NCBI GenBank assembly: GCA_009774055.1
Contig: VSNB01000030.1
Location: forward strand, 1 to 18,615
Direction: 5' to 3'
Origin: Clostridiales bacterium
Lineage (GTDB): Bacteria > Bacillota > Clostridia > Oscillospirales > Oscillospiraceae
DNA: 18,615 nucleotides
Numbering within the stretch: the stretch's first letter is position 1; every line of letters starts with the position of its first letter. Below are positions 1 through 6,979 of this stretch, piece after piece. Made by a program: the position numbers and the translations under genes. A model generated the notes under the pieces. That model searched no databases, had not been told where the DNA came from, and worked only from the letters and a program-made list of their open reading frames with translations.

Positions 1-257
1 CGCTGTATGAGGGCGTGCCCGTGGCGGGGGCGGGGTCCTACTGCGTGTACCGGGGCGGCATTGAGATCGAGATCGACACCCGGGCTGACCACCGGCGGAA
101 GGGGCTGGCCGCCGCCTGCGGGGCGCGGCTGATCCTGGAGTGCCTGGACCGGGGGCTGTACCCCAGCTGGGATGCCATCGATCTGAGGAGCGCGGCCCTG
201 GCGGAGAAGCTGGGGTATCATCGGGGAGAGGCGTATGTTACCTATTGGATCGGATAA
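1..257 (+). CDS. GNAT-family N-acetyltransferase, C-terminal part (partial)
   Basis: The 3' end of a gene whose start lies before the window. The open frame runs from base 3 to a TAA at 255-257, so about 84 residues are visible; a GTG at 15 is an internal codon, not a convincing start. The translation carries the acetyl-CoA-binding signature of GCN5-related acetyltransferases (TRADHRRKGLA, the R/Q-x-x-G-x-G/A loop), followed by a helix (CGARLILECLDRGLYPSWDA) and the closing AEKLGY motif typical of the GNAT subfamily often named GNAT_acetyltran/FR47-like. Such enzymes move an acetyl group from acetyl-CoA to an amine; the substrate cannot be told from this fragment. A strong hairpin terminator follows at once. 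Family assignment is fairly sure, function unknown. Confidence 0.8.
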   Translation, partial: LYEGVPVAGAGSYCVYRGGIEIEIDTRADHRRKGLAAACGARLILECLDRGLYPSWDAIDLRSAALAEKLGYHRGEAYVTYWIG

Positions 258-292
258 AAAGCGGGGGCGGATTAAATCCGCCTCCGCTTTTC
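255..292. terminator. Bidirectional rho-independent terminator
   Basis: An almost perfect hairpin: the left arm is AAAAGCGGGGGCGGATT and the right arm AATCCGCCTCCGCTTTT, with one G-U pair. A-rich sequence before and T-rich sequence after let it end transcription from both sides. It lies between the convergent acetyltransferase (stop at 257) and phosphofructokinase (stop at 316 on the other strand). Confidence 0.85.
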
Positions 293-315
293 ACAGTGTT
301 TCGGCTCGCCTCCGC

Positions 316-1389
316 TCAATCCCCGAAGCTGATGCCCAGGAGCTTGGCCTCCTTGACGATGGAGGACTCCGGGTCTACCATCTTCAGCTTCCCGGCCACC
401 TCCTCCAGGGGGACCTTCACGATCTCCCGGTTCTTGTAGCCCACCATGAAGCCGTACTCGTTCTTGAGGATCAGCTTCCCGGCCTCGCTGCCCAGGCGGG
501 AGGCGAAGACCCGGTCATAGGGGCAGGGGCTGCCGCCCCGCTGGGTATGGCCCGGCACCGTCACCCGGACCTCCAGGCCGCAGCGCTTGCCCAGCTCCTC
601 GGCGATCTCGTAGGACACAGAGGGATGGGTCCGCTTGGCCAGCTTCTTCTTGTACTCCTTTTTGCTCAGTTCCGCATCCTTCTTGGAAATGGCCCCCTCG
701 GCCACCGCCAGGATGGTGAAGCGGCTGCCGCCGTCGTGGCGCTCCTTGATCTTTTTCGCCAGCTTGTCGGCGTCGTAGGGGATCTCCGGAATGAGGATGA
801 TGTCCGCGCCGCCGGCGATGCCCGCGTTGAGGGTCAGCCAGCCCACCTTGTGGCCCATGACCTCCACCACGAAGATCCGGCCGTGGGAGGCGGCGGTGGT
901 GTGGATGCAGTCGATGGCCTCAGTGGCCACGTTCACCGCGCTCTGGAAGCCGAAGGTCATGTCCGTGCCCCACAGGTCGTTATCGATGGTCTTGGGCAGG
1001 GTAACGATGTTCAGCCCCTCCTGGCGCAGGAGGTTGGCGGTCTTGTGGGTGCCGTTGCCGCCCAGGATCACCAGGCAGTCCAGCTGGAGCTTGTAGTAGG
1101 TCTGCTTCATGGCGGACACCTTGTCCACGCCGTCCTCGCCGGGAACCTGGATGGTCTTGAAGGGGGTGCGGCTGGTGCCCAGGAACGTACCCCCCTTGGT
1201 GAGGATGCCGGTAAAGTCGGCGTAGGTCAGGAGCCGGAAGCGTCCATAAATCAGCCCCTGGTATCCGTCCTGGAAGCCGTAGATCTCCACCTTCTCGCCG
1301 GAATTGAACAGGGTCTTGGCGACGCCGCGCATGGCCGCGTTCAGGGCCTGGCAGTCCCCGCCGCTGGTCAGCATTCCGATTCGTTTCAT
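316..1389 (-). CDS. 6-phosphofructokinase (group III-like)
   Basis: Phosphorylates fructose 6-phosphate to fructose 1,6-bisphosphate, the committed cytosolic step of glycolysis. The 357-residue product is a full-length single-domain PFK. It has the N-terminal phosphate-donor loop (MLTSGGDCQALNAAMRG, residues 6-22), GGNGTH at 110-115, the catalytic PKTIDND at 132-138 (Asp136 matches E. coli Asp127), the sugar-binding VVEVMGHKVGW (174-184) and PGHTQRGGSP (279-288). By the usual rule, Gly113 (E. coli Gly104) favours ATP, whereas Lys133 (E. coli Gly124) is found in PPi-dependent and group III enzymes, so ATP use is likelier but not certain. Asn112 replaces the usual Asp103. The start is the ATG at 1389, because AAGGAGGG lies 7-14 bases upstream and the conserved N-terminus begins there; a longer upstream frame is non-conserved. 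It has its own promoter and is monocistronic. Confidence 0.95.
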   Translation of the reverse strand: MKRIGMLTSGGDCQALNAAMRGVAKTLFNSGEKVEIYGFQDGYQGLIYGRFRLLTYADFTGILTKGGTFLGTSRTPFKTIQVPGEDGVDKVSAMKQTYYKLQLDCLVILGGNGTHKTANLLRQEGLNIVTLPKTIDNDLWGTDMTFGFQSAVNVATEAIDCIHTTAASHGRIFVVEVMGHKVGWLTLNAGIAGGADIILIPEIPYDADKLAKKIKERHDGGSRFTILAVAEGAISKKDAELSKKEYKKKLAKRTHPSVSYEIAEELGKRCGLEVRVTVPGHTQRGGSPCPYDRVFASRLGSEAGKLILKNEYGFMVGYKNREIVKVPLEEVAGKLKMVDPESSIVKEAKLLGISFGD

Positions 1390-1444
1390 GACAAAGCCCT
1401 CCTTGATGATTTGCCGCCCCCTGGGGGCGTTTTTTCCTGTGCCT

Positions 1445-1473
1445 ATTATATAGCGATTTGGGGCGGAGTACAA
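1445..1473 (-). promoter_or_regulatory. Sigma-A type promoter of the phosphofructokinase gene
   Basis: On the minus strand TTGTAC (1468-1473) and a perfect TATAAT (1445-1450) are separated by 17 bases. The start codon is 55 bases downstream of the -10, and the leader contains a GC-rich hairpin (1415-1429). Position and quality fit a housekeeping promoter. Confidence 0.8.
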
Positions 1474-1480
1474 GGAAAAA

Positions 1481-1510
1481 ATGAAAAAATCCCCGCCCGG
1501 AGGCGGGGAT
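1481..1510 (-). terminator. Terminator of the spoVAF-like gene
   Basis: The stem ATCCCCGCC/GGCGGGGAT (1489-1497 and 1502-1510) with a four-base loop is followed on the minus strand by six T residues. It lies 23 bases after the spoVAF-like stop and just upstream of the phosphofructokinase promoter, insulating the two genes. Confidence 0.85.
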
Positions 1511-1532
1511 AGGGCCGGGGCCAGGCTTCCCG

Positions 1533-2951
1533 TCAGGAGTTCTTTTTGCTGATGGGCTGGCGAATCATCAGGCGGCCCAGGGCTTTGCCGTCAAAGGGAC
1601 AGATGGGGTAGAGGTACCCCCGGCCCAGAATGGGCTTGGTGGAGGCCAGCAGGACGATCCATCCGATTACGCCCCCCACAAGGCCCCACACGTCGAACAG
1701 GGCAACCAGAATCAGGAACAGCATCCGCGTCAGCTTCAGCGCGTACCCCAGCTCGAAGGAGGGCTGGGCGAAGTTGGCGATGGCGACGAAGGCCATATAT
1801 ACCAGCACCTCCGGCACCATCCACCGGGCCTGGACGGCGAAGTCCCCCAGGATCAGAGCCCCCAGCATGCTGAAGGAGTTGCTCAGGGCGTCCGGCGTAT
1901 TCAGGCTGGCCAGCTTCAGCAGGTCCACCACGAAGTCCAGCAGCAGCAGCTGCACCAGCAGCGGCACGCTCCCCGGCTCCTCGGGAACGATGAAGCTGAG
2001 GTACTCCGGCACCCGTCCGGCGTCCTTCACCAGCAGGTACCAAACCGGCGTGATGAACAGGGCCAGCAGCATCACCGCCACCCGCAGCCAGCGGAGATAG
2101 GTCCCCACCAGGGGCGGGAAGTAGTAGTCGTTGGCCTCCTCCATAAAGTCGAAGAGGGAGGTGGGCAGCAGCATCACCGAGGGGGAGTTGTCCACCAGCA
2201 CCACGATGCTGCCCTCCATGATGCAGGCCGTGGCGGCGTCGGGCCGCTCGGTGTAGCGGACCTTGGGGAAGGGGTTGTACCACTGGGGCTTGACGATGGC
2301 CTCGGCCACGCTCTCCTGGCTCATGGCGATGGAGCCCACGTCGATGGCGTCCAGCTTCTTCCGCAGCTCGTCCAGGTCCCCCTGGTTCACCTGATTGTTC
2401 ATATAGGCCAGCACCACGTCGGTCTGGCTGCGCCCGCCCACCTTGTGGTTCTCCAGGGTGAGGTGGGGGTCCCGGATGCGGCGGCGGAGGAGGGCGGTGT
2501 TCTGCACCAGCGTCTCCACGAAGCCGTCGTGGCTGCCCCGGAGGACCTTGCCGTCGGAGGGCTCCTCCACCCCCCGGCCGGGGAATTTCTTCGCGTCGAT
2601 CATGGCGCACGAATCGAAGCCGTCCAGCAGCAGGATAGTCTTTCCGATGAAAGCGCCGGTGAGGATCTTATCCACCTGGTTTTCGCAGTCCACCTCGCAG
2701 AAGGAGACGCAGCGGTCGATGAACTCCTGCATATTGGAGGCGTGCTTCCCCAGGGTTCCCCCCTGGCCCAGCAGGAAAGAGGTAATACGCTCGATCACCC
2801 CGTCGTCACCGTAGCCGTCGATGACGTACAGCCGCCCCTTCCGGTCGCCGATGTAGAGGTCGCGGTTGATGACGTCGAAATTCCGGCCCGCCCCCAGGAG
2901 GTCGTCCAATATTTTTTGGTTTTCTGAAAGGTCTTTGGTCAGTTGGTCCAT
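1533..2951 (-). CDS. spoVAF: SpoVAF-like spore membrane protein (GerA family A subunit)
   Basis: A 472-residue GerA-family protein. Residues 1-240 form the soluble domain with family motifs (LLLDGFDSCAMIDAKKFPGR near 108-127; the FVETLVQNTALLRRRIRDP stretch near 144-162). The C-terminal half holds about five membrane segments, starting at GTYLRWLRVAVMLLALFITP (about 283-302) and ending near ILVALFDVWGLVGGVIGWIV. The IEEP/SRDGF-like segment, the LASLNTPDALSNS stretch and the terminal LYPICPFDGKAL resemble SpoVAF more than nutrient-receptor GerAA proteins. SpoVAF sits in the inner membrane of the spore and in Bacillus associates with SpoVAEa/FigP to speed germination. Here no spoVA genes flank it. 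The ATG at 2951 has GGAGG seven bases upstream. A receptor A subunit is the alternative, but no GerB or GerC partner is present. Confidence 0.85.
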   Translation of the reverse strand: MDQLTKDLSENQKILDDLLGAGRNFDVINRDLYIGDRKGRLYVIDGYGDDGVIERITSFLLGQGGTLGKHASNMQEFIDRCVSFCEVDCENQVDKILTGAFIGKTILLLDGFDSCAMIDAKKFPGRGVEEPSDGKVLRGSHDGFVETLVQNTALLRRRIRDPHLTLENHKVGGRSQTDVVLAYMNNQVNQGDLDELRKKLDAIDVGSIAMSQESVAEAIVKPQWYNPFPKVRYTERPDAATACIMEGSIVVLVDNSPSVMLLPTSLFDFMEEANDYYFPPLVGTYLRWLRVAVMLLALFITPVWYLLVKDAGRVPEYLSFIVPEEPGSVPLLVQLLLLDFVVDLLKLASLNTPDALSNSFSMLGALILGDFAVQARWMVPEVLVYMAFVAIANFAQPSFELGYALKLTRMLFLILVALFDVWGLVGGVIGWIVLLASTKPILGRGYLYPICPFDGKALGRLMIRQPISKKNS

Positions 2952-2960
2952 GGGTTATCC

Positions 2961-2995
2961 TCCGCAGATATTTTTTCCACGGTAGTATCTGCGGA
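2961..2995. repeat. 10-bp perfect inverted repeat upstream of the spoVAF-like gene
   Basis: TCCGCAGATA (2961-2970) and TATCTGCGGA (2986-2995) are perfect complements separated by 15 bases. One arm includes part of the GGAGG ribosome-binding site and the other overlaps the candidate -10 element, so it could be an operator or a leader structure. Confidence 0.6.
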
Positions 2996-3011
2996 AAGAA
3001 AAACATTATCC
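2983..3011 (-). promoter_or_regulatory. Candidate forespore (sigma-G-like) promoter of the spoVAF-like gene
   Basis: On the minus strand GGATA (3007-3011) lies 17 bases before GATACTA (2983-2989). The sigma-G consensus is roughly G(C/T)ATA with CATACTA, so the -10 matches 6 of 7. A start near 2976 would give a leader of about 25 bases ending in the GGAGG site. No good sigma-A pair is seen here, and a spoVAF homologue is expected to be forespore-expressed. Confidence 0.45.
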
Positions 3012-3070
3012 GTAGCGACGCCGCAAAACCTCCCAGACGCGTTTTTACGCGCCCGGGAGGTCTGCGTGTC

Positions 3071-3208
3071 AAAAAAGTGGCTGTGCCGCTTTTTTGAGGA
3101 AGGGGACCGGGCCGAGTTCGGCCCGCAAAGTACTTTTTCGATGTACACGCCGCCGAAAAAGTGATTAAAATTTATTTTCGCCTTCGGCGAAAACTCCTGC
3201 GGAGGGCT
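3071..3208. repeat. Dispersed repeat family 2, copy 1
   Basis: Bases 3089-3141 (53 bp) are identical to 6821-6873, and 3186-3208 (23 bp) are identical to 6955-6977. The first block contains GGGCCGAGTTCGGCCC (a perfect hairpin) and the palindrome AAAGTACTTT. An A6/T6-capped hairpin precedes it (3071-3095), a terminator-like shape. The spacer between the blocks (44 bp) is unrelated to that of the other copy. Confidence 0.9.
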
Positions 3209-3224
3209 GACAGTACGCTTGTCC

Positions 3225-4142
3225 CTATTTCGCCCGCACGATGCACTCGAATGTCTTGTCCCCTACGGCGGCGGTCACGGTTGTGGTGCCCTTGCCCACC
3301 CAGGAGACAACGCCCTTGTCGCTGATGGAGGCCACGCCGGTGTTGGAGCTGGTCCAGGTCACGTCGCCCTCGTAGACGTTCCGGGTCCCCTTGATGAGCA
3401 GCTTCATCTGCACCGGGGTATCGCTCTGTCCGAACGTAAAGTCCGTCTTGTTCAGGCTCAGGTCGGGAATGTTGGGATCGATCCAGGGGTCGCCCTCCAC
3501 CTTTACCTGACAGGCGGCCGTCTCCTCGCCGCTCTGGGCGGTGATGGTCACGGTGCCTCCCGCCTTGCCGGTGACGGCCCCGCCGTCCACAGAGGCGATC
3601 TCCGGATTGGAGGAGCTCCAGACAATCTCCCCGCTGCCGCCGGAGGCGGTCAGACGCCCCGTCTCTCCCGCCGGAATGGTGATGTCCGTCTGGGACAGGG
3701 ACAGGGGGCCCGCGGGCTCCGCCGTTGCGCCGGGCTCTGCCGCCTCGCCGGGGTTCGGTTCCTCACCGGGCTCGTCATTGGCGTCAGGCGGCGTCAGGAC
3801 CGCCGGCGCGGAGGCGTCCGGCTGGGTCTGGGCGGGGGGATCGGTCCGGTCCGGCTCGCCGTCCGGGGGGGACTGTTCCTGGGTGTCCCGGATGCCCACT
3901 GCGTCGGCCACGTCGTCGCCGAAGACCACGTAGCCCACCACGCCCAGGATGATGAGCCCCGTCAGCAGCAGCATGACGCCGCCCGCCCCGCCGCTGCGGG
4001 CGTTCTGCCGTTTCTCCACCCGCCGTCCGCTGCGGCGGGGCGGATGGCCGCGCTTGATGGCCGCCTCCTCCTCGCAGAAGGGGCAGGAGCGGTATGTATC
4101 GGAATATTCCTCCCCGCATTTGGGGCAGCGGCGGTTGCTCAT
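3225..4142 (-). CDS. Zinc-ribbon, single-TM protein with two BIG2 Ig-like domains
   Basis: A 305-residue protein of unknown function with a readable architecture. Residues 6-23 form a zinc ribbon (CPKC then CPFC). A basic stretch follows (30-48), then one membrane helix (about 55-74, GVMLLLTGLIILGVVGYVVF). A Pro/Glu/Asp-rich linker (85-145) leads to two bacterial Ig-like group 2 domains (147-215 and 226-303), with the signatures WSSSNPEIASVDGG and WTSSNTGVASISDKG. The zinc ribbon should be cytosolic and the Ig-like domains outside, suggesting a role at the cell surface or wall. Start at 4142: GGAGG lies 10 bases upstream and the conserved ribbon begins at once. It stands alone between two repeat-bearing gaps. 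Confidence 0.85.
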   Translation of the reverse strand: MSNRRCPKCGEEYSDTYRSCPFCEEEAAIKRGHPPRRSGRRVEKRQNARSGGAGGVMLLLTGLIILGVVGYVVFGDDVADAVGIRDTQEQSPPDGEPDRTDPPAQTQPDASAPAVLTPPDANDEPGEEPNPGEAAEPGATAEPAGPLSLSQTDITIPAGETGRLTASGGSGEIVWSSSNPEIASVDGGAVTGKAGGTVTITAQSGEETAACQVKVEGDPWIDPNIPDLSLNKTDFTFGQSDTPVQMKLLIKGTRNVYEGDVTWTSSNTGVASISDKGVVSWVGKGTTTVTAAVGDKTFECIVRAK

Positions 4143-4487
4143 GTTGGTATATCCTCCTTTTGGGGGGTAAAATGTATGGATGAGATCACATCTCCATGCT
4201 TCGGTACAGAACTAATCATATCGTTTTTTCCCGGCGCAGTCAACCGGGTTTTGTCGAATTTGACGCGTAGAAGAAAAATTTTGTTCCCTGTTATTACTTC
4301 CGAACCGAAGGTCAGAAGTAATATTTGCCATGTTTTGCGGTTGCCGCTGTTTACAGCGGCGAGCAAAACAGCTTGCATCAAATGTATTATTTCCGAGCTT
4401 TAAGCTCGGAAATAATATCCAAAATTCCCCACTCATAATTCCATCCTCTTCCTCGCACACTACCGGGGAATGGAGGATTGAGCGCAT
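4143..4487. other. Intergenic region with nested palindromes
   Basis: A 345-base gap between divergent genes. It contains the 99-bp two-hairpin repeat (4319-4417), a further perfect 9-bp stem TATTACTTC/GAAGTAATA (4292-4323), and the ribosome-binding site of the YfcC gene (GGAGG, 4472-4476). I see no convincing promoter pair for either gene, although both must start here, and no plausible small gene. Confidence 0.6.
4319..4417 (-). repeat. Two-hairpin repeat family 3, copy 1 (inverted relative to 18371-18470)
   Basis: The reverse complement of this 99-bp segment matches 18371-18470 with one substitution and one inserted base. It holds a near-perfect palindrome with 16-bp arms (TATTATTTCCGAGCTT, 4385-4417) and a second stepped hairpin with GTTTTGC/GCAAAAC outer and GCCGCTGT/ACAGCGGC inner arms. 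It encodes nothing evident and resembles a small non-autonomous element. Confidence 0.9.
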
Positions 4488-5876
4488 ATGAAAAAAATCC
4501 GTATGCCTACGGCATACACCATTTTATTCCTTCTGCTGGTCCTGGTGGCGGCGGCCACCTGGATCATTCCCGCCGGCGCCTATGAGCGCGCCGGGGAGGA
4601 GGACGCCCCCGTGGCCGGCACCTATCACGAGGTGGAGCGGCAGCCCCAGGGGCCCGGGGATGTGATCCTGGCCTCCTTCCAGGGGTTCTACGACGCGGTG
4701 GATGTGGCGCTGTTCATCCTGATGGTGGGCGGCTTCCTGGGGGTGGTCATGAAAACCGGGGCCATCGACGCGGGGGTCAGCAACGTGGTCCGCATTCTGA
4801 ACGGCCGGGAGATCTGGCTGATCCCCGTGCTGATGCTCATGTTCAGTCTGGGGGGCACCTCCTTCGGTATGTGGGAGGAGACAATGGCCTTCTACCCCCT
4901 GCTCATTCCGGTGTTCCTCGCGGCGGGGTACGACCCCCTGGTGGGCATCGCGGTGGTGCTGCTGGGCAGCGGGGCGGGGGTGCTGGCCAGCACGGTCAAC
5001 CCCTTCGCCACGGGCATTGCCTCCGGCTTCGCGGGGGTCAGCCTGGGGGACGGGCTCGTGACGAGGCTGCTGATGCTGGCGGTCTTTGACGCGGCGGCCA
5101 TCTGGTACGTCATGGCCTACGCCCGGAGGGTCCGCGCCCACCCGGAGAAATCACTGGTAGCGGGTATCAGCCGCCTGGCCTCACCCCCCAAGGGCGGCGA
5201 CACCCCGGCCCTGACCTTCCGCCGGAAGGTGACGCTGGCCCTCTTCGCGGGGGTATTCCTGGTGATGATCTACGCCGTGATTCCCTTCGACGAGATCGGC
5301 GTCCCCATCCCCACCCTGGGCTGGTGGTTCCCGGAGCTCAGCGGCCTGTTCCTGGCAGGAGGCGTGGTCATCGGCCTGGCCTACGGCCTGAGGGAGCAGG
5401 AGCTGGCGGACGCCTTCGTATCCGGCGCAGCGGACCTTGTGGGCGTGGGCCTCATCATCGGCATCAGCCGGGGCATCACGGTGCTGATGGACGGGGGGCG
5501 GATCACCGACACGGTGCTCTACTGGGGGGAGCAGGCGCTGCAAGGGGCGGGGTCCGTGTCGTTCATCCTGCTGGTGTACCTCATCTACCTGCCCCTGTCC
5601 ATTTTGATCCCCTCCTCCTCGGGGCTGGCGACCCTGTCCATCCCCATCCTGGCCCCCCTGAGCCAGTTTGCGGGCATCGGCGGGGAGCTGATCGTCACCG
5701 CCTTCCAGTCCGCCTCCGGCCTGGTGAACATCGTCACTCCCACGGCGGCGGTGGTCATGGGCGGCCTGGCGCTGGGGGATGTGCCCTTTGACCGCTGGAT
5801 ACGGTTCGTGTGGAAATTGATACTGATTTTCTTTGCGCTGACCATTGGATTTTTGGCAGTATCGGCTATTTTGTAG
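4488..5876 (+). CDS. YfcC/DcuC-type membrane carrier (anion or amino-acid permease)
   Basis: A 462-residue integral membrane protein of the C4-dicarboxylate anaerobic carrier/YfcC superfamily (IT-type fold). An N-terminal helix (about 8-29) ending in WIIPAGAYER is typical of YfcC proteins, as are the GGTSFGMWEET segment (125-135) and LLGSGAGVLASTVNPFATGIASG near 158-180. The C-terminal half repeats the pattern (LIPSSSGLATLSIPI near 373-387). About 11-12 membrane spans can be drawn. Relatives move dicarboxylates, arginine/ornithine or short-chain acids; the substrate is not readable. GGAGG lies 11 bases before the ATG. The amidohydrolase downstream might act on an imported compound, but its separate promoter weakens that link. 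Confidence 0.88.
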   Translation: MKKIRMPTAYTILFLLLVLVAAATWIIPAGAYERAGEEDAPVAGTYHEVERQPQGPGDVILASFQGFYDAVDVALFILMVGGFLGVVMKTGAIDAGVSNVVRILNGREIWLIPVLMLMFSLGGTSFGMWEETMAFYPLLIPVFLAAGYDPLVGIAVVLLGSGAGVLASTVNPFATGIASGFAGVSLGDGLVTRLLMLAVFDAAAIWYVMAYARRVRAHPEKSLVAGISRLASPPKGGDTPALTFRRKVTLALFAGVFLVMIYAVIPFDEIGVPIPTLGWWFPELSGLFLAGGVVIGLAYGLREQELADAFVSGAADLVGVGLIIGISRGITVLMDGGRITDTVLYWGEQALQGAGSVSFILLVYLIYLPLSILIPSSSGLATLSIPILAPLSQFAGIGGELIVTAFQSASGLVNIVTPTAAVVMGGLALGDVPFDRWIRFVWKLILIFFALTIGFLAVSAIL

Positions 5877-5898
5877 GCGGTTTTGTGTGTGTTATAAT
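5871..5898 (+). promoter_or_regulatory. Promoter of the amidohydrolase gene
   Basis: TTGTAG (5871-5876, overlapping the YfcC stop codon) and a perfect TATAAT (5893-5898) are 16 bases apart. A GGGCGGAC/GTCCGCCC hairpin (5915-5933) lies in the leader before the AGGAG site. Confidence 0.65.
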
Positions 5899-5951
5899 CG
5901 TAGCAAACACCCAGGGGCGGACGGCGTCCGCCCGTATATAGGAGCAGCGCC

Positions 5952-6761
5952 ATGAAAGTCATCGATATGCACACCCACATCTTTCCCGAGAAAATCGCCG
6001 CCAAGGCCACCGTGGCCACGGCGGAATACTTTGACCTCCCGGAGCCCCCCAACCACTACGGCAGCGTCTCCGAGCTGGTGGACGCCCTGCGCCGGGGAAA
6101 CATCGACTACGCCATGGTGTTCTCCGCCGCCACCACGGCCCATCAGGTGGAACACATCAACCGCTATATCCTCAGCCAGGCGGAGGCCAATCCGCAGTTT
6201 ATCCCCTGCGGCACCCTCCATGCCGGCTATGAGAATTACAGGGAGGAGCTGCGCTGGATGCGGGACCACGGCATTCACGGGGTGAAGCTCCACCCGGAGT
6301 TCCAGCGCTTCGTCCTGGACGACGAGCGGCTCTTTCCCATGTTCGAGGAGATGGAGCAAAACGACATGTTCCTCATCGCCCACATGGGGGACCCCCGGGT
6401 GAACGTCTCCGGCCCCGCCCGGATGCGCCCCATTGCCGAAACCTTTCCGCGCCTGCGGTGCATTGCCGCACACCTGGGCAACTGGGGGGACTGGGACCTG
6501 GAAAAGATCCGGCCCCTGGCGAAGCTGCCCAATGTCTACACCGATATCAGCTCCTCCTTCAGCTACGTTACGGACAAGGCTCCCCTCTACCCCATTCTCC
6601 GGGCGTACGACCCCAAGCACGTCTTTTTCGGCTCCGACTACCCCATCTGGTGCCCCAAGAAGGAGCTGGACAAGGCCCTGGAGCTGGGGCTGGAGCAGGA
6701 TTTCCTGGAGGATATCCTGTTCAATAACTTCGCGGCGTTTTACCACTATAAAGAGCTGTAA
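5952..6761 (+). CDS. Metal-dependent amidohydrolase (Amidohydro_2, TIM barrel)
   Basis: A 269-residue cytosolic hydrolase or decarboxylase of the amidohydrolase superfamily. Metal-site residues are in the expected order: His7-x-His9 in DMHTHIF, Lys112 in GVKLHPEFQ, His144 in IAHMGD, His174 in AAHLGNWGD and Asp229 in FFGSDYP. The AHLG and GSDYP motifs are those of the Amidohydro_2 group, which includes ACMSD-like decarboxylases and lactonases, so C-C or C-O cleavage is as likely as amide hydrolysis. The substrate is unknown. The length is normal for the small, bacterial-type members. The ATG at 5952 has AGGAG about 7 bases upstream. It is followed by a hairpin terminator and is probably transcribed alone. 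Confidence 0.88.
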   Translation: MKVIDMHTHIFPEKIAAKATVATAEYFDLPEPPNHYGSVSELVDALRRGNIDYAMVFSAATTAHQVEHINRYILSQAEANPQFIPCGTLHAGYENYREELRWMRDHGIHGVKLHPEFQRFVLDDERLFPMFEEMEQNDMFLIAHMGDPRVNVSGPARMRPIAETFPRLRCIAAHLGNWGDWDLEKIRPLAKLPNVYTDISSSFSYVTDKAPLYPILRAYDPKHVFFGSDYPIWCPKKELDKALELGLEQDFLEDILFNNFAAFYHYKEL

Positions 6762-6765
6762 AAGT

Positions 6766-6792
6766 GCCGGGCCGGAATCTTTCCGGTCCGGC
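6766..6792 (+). terminator. Hairpin terminator after the amidohydrolase gene
   Basis: GCCGGGCCGGA pairs with TCCGGTCCGGC (one G-U pair) across a short loop, five bases after the stop codon. The downstream T-run is weak, but a second hairpin (6803-6827, ending in six T) follows within the repeat and would complete termination. Confidence 0.65.
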
Positions 6793-6802
6793 GCTGCTTG
6801 TT

Positions 6803-6977
6803 AAGAAAGTGTCTGTGCCACTTTTTTGAGGAAGGGGACCGGGCCGAGTTCGGCCCGCAAAGTACTTTTTCGAAGATTCTGCAGCGACCGCATTGGGCGG
6901 TCGTGCAGAATTCAATTGTGCATGCCGCTTCGATGGGGGCATTGCACAATCTATGGCGAAAACTCCTGCGGAGGGCT
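6803..6977. repeat. Dispersed repeat family 2, copy 2
   Basis: It shares the identical 53-bp block (6821-6873) and 23-bp block (6955-6977) with 3089-3208. The 81-bp spacer between them is different and forms two hairpins of its own: ATTCTGC...GCAGAAT (6876-6912) and ATTGTGCA...TTGCACAAT (about 6915-6950). It lies in the gap between convergent genes and supplies the sequence immediately after the VanY-like stop. Confidence 0.9.
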
Positions 6978-6979
6978 TT

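Larger units (their letters stand above)
2952..3224. other. Intergenic region between spoVAF-like and zinc-ribbon/BIG2 genes
   Basis: It holds the spoVAF promoter region, an imperfect CCTCCC/GGGAGG hairpin (about 3029-3060), one copy of the 53+23-bp repeat, and an 8-bp hairpin TTTTCGCC/GGCGAAAA (3175-3193). That hairpin, followed by an AT-rich tract on the minus strand, may terminate the upstream gene. The short open frames here translate the repeat and have no coding support. Confidence 0.6.

Noticed and set aside
235..1512. Long plus-strand open frame (425 codons) opposite phosphofructokinase
   Set aside because: It is the antisense shadow of a high-GC gene; the minus-strand product has every PFK motif, and the plus-strand translation is low-complexity His/Gly/Leu-rich.
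1591..2610. Minus-strand 339-codon frame inside the spoVAF-like gene
   Set aside because: An alternate frame with Arg/Gly/Pro/Ala-rich translation; the GerA-family frame is clear.
2943..3164. Small plus-strand frame sharing the peptide FFEEGDRAEFGPQSTF with a frame at 6798-7154
   Set aside because: The shared peptide is simply the translation of the identical 53-bp repeat; the flanking residues are unrelated and no start signal exists.
3219..4403. Plus-strand 394-codon open frame
   Set aside because: Antisense to the BIG2 protein and running through the palindromic repeat; no ribosome-binding site or family features.
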